This document shows, piece by piece, positions 62,345 to 64,000 of a stretch of DNA of 64,000 bases. The stretch spans positions 1 to 64,000 of the forward strand of contig JAGFIY010000042.1 of NCBI GenBank assembly GCA_024103215.1. The letters run 5' to 3'. The notes beneath the pieces are model-generated. The model worked only from the letters and a program-made list of their open reading frames with translations, was not told the origin of the DNA and ran no database searches. The translations under genes were made by a program, and so were the position numbers. Each line of letters begins with the position of its first letter. Positions within the stretch are counted from its first letter, which is position 1. Origin of the DNA: Melioribacteraceae bacterium. Its GTDB lineage: Bacteria > Bacteroidota > Ignavibacteria > Ignavibacteriales > Melioribacteraceae.

Positions 62345-63583
62345 CTAATTAAACTTATAGTTTTTAGGAATAATAACTATACCGGTTTCCGAAACTTGAA
62401 ATCGTTTTTTATCGACTTCAGGTTCAAATCCAATTTCGGTTCCTTCAGGAATCACAACATTTTTATCAATAATTGCTCTTCGAATTCTTGAATGCCTTCC
62501 GATATTTACGCTGTCAAATATAATGGAATCGGTTATATAGGTGTAACTGTTCACCCTCACATTAGGGCCTAAAATTGAACGCTCGACCAAACCTCCGGAA
62601 ACAATTGTGCCGTCTGTAACAAGTGAATTATAAACGCGGCCGATTCTTTCTCCCTCGTGTGATAATGTTTTAGCGGGCGGAAGCTGAATAGCACGTGTTC
62701 TTAAAGGCCAATCTTTATCATAAAGATTGAAGTCGGGATTTACTTTTATCAAATCCATACTTGCAGCATAGTAGCTATCAATTGTTCCGACATCAACCCA
62801 GTAAGGATTTTCCTTTTTGTTTTCGTCAACGAATCGATAAGCTTGCACTTTATATGTATTTTCTATCATAAATGGGATCACGTGCTTTCCAAAATCCGTG
62901 CTTTCAATCTTTGAATTTTTCATATCCGCATATATTGATTTTAGTACATCGGCGTTGAATATATAAATCCCCATATTTACAAAGGATTGTCCCGGTCTAT
63001 CCGGAACTTCCGGCGGATTTTTTGGTTTTTCGATGAACGACTTTACTTTGTAATCGGGATCAATTTCGAGAACACCGAATCTGTTTGCAAGATCTTTTTC
63101 GACAAACATACTGCTTATAGTAAGATCGGCTTTTTTCTGTACATGATACTGCAACATTTTCAGGTAATCCATTTTGTAAATATGATCACCCGAGAGAATG
63201 ATCACCCATTTGTAATTACCATCAGAAATTAGATTTAAATTCTGTTCGATTGCATTAGCGGTTCCGAGGTACCAGTTATTGCTAACCTTTTGCTGGGGAG
63301 GAACAGAATATATAAACTCTCCAAGCTCAGGATTAAAAATACTCCAGGATTCAAAGATGTGTCGCGTTAACGAATCCGACTTATATTGAGTAAGCACGTA
63401 AATTTTCCTCAGTCCGGAATTCAAACAATTTGATAATGCAAAATCGATTATCCTGTACTTGCCTCCAAAAGGAACAGAAGGTTTTGTTCGTTCTTTGGTA
63501 AGAGGGAAAAGCCGTTCGCCTACTCCTCCAGCTAATATCATTGTTAAACTCGATCTAAGTAGTTCTGAACCGGTGAGTGCCAT
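62345..63583 (-). CDS. glgC: Glucose-1-phosphate adenylyltransferase (ADP-glucose synthase)
   Basis: A 412-residue enzyme making ADP-glucose for glycogen. N-terminal nucleotidyltransferase signature ILAGGVGERLFPLTKERTKPSVPFGGKYRIIDFALSN, LSGDHIYKMDY, FIEKPKNPP, and a C-terminal left-handed beta-helix with hexapeptide-like repeats (SILGPNVRVNSYTYITDSIIFDSVNIGRHSRIRRAIID). Transcribed alone, ending at its own terminator. Indicates glycogen storage. Confidence 0.96.
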   Translation of the reverse strand: MALTGSELLRSSLTMILAGGVGERLFPLTKERTKPSVPFGGKYRIIDFALSNCLNSGLRKIYVLTQYKSDSLTRHIFESWSIFNPELGEFIYSVPPQQKVSNNWYLGTANAIEQNLNLISDGNYKWVIILSGDHIYKMDYLKMLQYHVQKKADLTISSMFVEKDLANRFGVLEIDPDYKVKSFIEKPKNPPEVPDRPGQSFVNMGIYIFNADVLKSIYADMKNSKIESTDFGKHVIPFMIENTYKVQAYRFVDENKKENPYWVDVGTIDSYYAASMDLIKVNPDFNLYDKDWPLRTRAIQLPPAKTLSHEGERIGRVYNSLVTDGTIVSGGLVERSILGPNVRVNSYTYITDSIIFDSVNIGRHSRIRRAIIDKNVVIPEGTEIGFEPEVDKKRFQVSETGIVIIPKNYKFN

Positions 63584-63703
63584 AGAATTCTCGTAATTGT
63601 TGTTTTAATAAAGTATATTAAAAAAAACTCTTATTGGCAATTGAACAATTTTCTTTGTCAAGTATCTAAAGATATATATTCGATACAAATTAAGTGACAA
63701 AAA

Positions 63704-64000
63704 ATGAAAAATGCCCGAAAAATTAATATTATCGTAATATTTGCAGCGGCAATTGTGTCGGGACTAATAGGACTTTTTCTGATTTTTAATCCGATGGAAA
63801 AATTACAAAAGAAAAAGGATTACGGCTCCGCTTTAAAGGCATCGATTGATGATGATATTTATGTCGATTCGCTTTTGAGTGTTTATTTTAGGGAAGAACA
63901 ATATTATCAGGATATTTTGCATTACGAAATTCGGTTGGATTTGTTTCCTGAATATGAAGAAATCAAAGCAAAAGTTATAATTACCGGCATCAAGGGGAAA
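63704..64000 (+). CDS. M1-aminopeptidase-like protein, N-terminal fragment (cut by window end)
   Basis: An open frame from ATG at 63704 runs to the last base (99 codons, no stop). It begins with a membrane anchor or signal (INIIVIFAAAIVSGLIGLFLIF), then a linker and, near residue 75, HYEIRLDLFPEYEEIKAKVIITGIKG. This H-Y-x-I-x-L-D pattern is the usual start of the N-terminal beta domain of M1-family aminopeptidases. The catalytic HExxH region lies outside the window, so the call is tentative. Confidence 0.55.
   Translation, partial: MKNARKINIIVIFAAAIVSGLIGLFLIFNPMEKLQKKKDYGSALKASIDDDIYVDSLLSVYFREEQYYQDILHYEIRLDLFPEYEEIKAKVIITGIKGK

Noticed and set aside
1-64000. CRISPR array, insertion sequences or prophage
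   Set aside because: No regularly spaced repeats, transposase, integrase or phage structural genes were found on reading either strand.

Overview
The window is AT-rich bacterial DNA carrying an almost unbroken, mostly plus-strand run of genes. The lineage is most likely the Bacteroidota/Chlorobi superphylum, with the Ignavibacteria (Ignavibacterium/Melioribacter relatives) the best fit. This rests on type IX secretion (T9SS) genes (a PorU-type C25 sortase, PorV and two more PorV/PorQ-family barrels), proteins ending in FlgD-like or type A sorting domains, a BshC bacillithiol enzyme, and bacterial microcompartment (BMC) shell genes. Family assignments come from motifs read by eye; no database search was possible. 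No prophage, transposase, CRISPR array or rRNA was seen.

Layout. 0-4.6 kb: a minus-strand Ig-like lipoprotein, a candidate minus-strand small RNA with a strong terminator, an H-type-lectin/OmpA fusion, tRNA-Glu(CTC), and an operon nth-HD hydrolase-peroxiredoxin. 4.7-17 kb: a secretion and surface locus with porU, porV, an M6-peptidase-like protein whose zinc motif is lost, a gluzincin/beta-propeller/barrel protein and a small membrane protein, running into der. 18-26 kb: a TPR histidine kinase, a CoA-disulfide-reductase-like flavoprotein, upp, a TPR protein, rel and ruvX. 26-27 kb: two BMC-H shell genes with their own promoter-like element and terminator; the second carries a long acidic, DNA-binding-like tail. 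27-33 kb: ybbR-like, tmk, ctpA-like, tauE-like, a zinc-ribbon protein and htpG.

33-42 kb: a DnaQ/GIY-YIG fusion nuclease (minus), then ymdB-like, an orphan DNA methyltransferase, folD, a deoxyribose-phosphate aldolase with a BMC-targeting-like N-terminus, a solitary HicB-like protein, a TrmH-type methylase and aroA, with bshC convergent. 42-49 kb: a flippase-like protein, two GT2 transferases, a polysaccharide deacetylase and a radical SAM protein, bracketed by two paralogous outer-membrane proteins. 49-55 kb: a site-2 protease, then lipoprotein, Asp-box/FlgD protein and two PorV/PorQ barrels. 55-64 kb: a FemAB/GNAT-like protein, GT4, GT9, SRP RNA, sixA-like, an NhaC-type antiporter, uvrC and glgC, and the start of an M1-aminopeptidase-like gene cut by the window end.

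The most interesting themes are: (i) a dispersed, minimal microcompartment parts list (two BMC-H plus a tagged aldolase 11 kb away) that suggests a sugar-phosphate (deoxyribose-5-phosphate) compartment; (ii) the non-catalytic M6 homologue inside the T9SS locus; and (iii) the bracketed glycosyltransferase/radical SAM cassette, whose product I cannot name.
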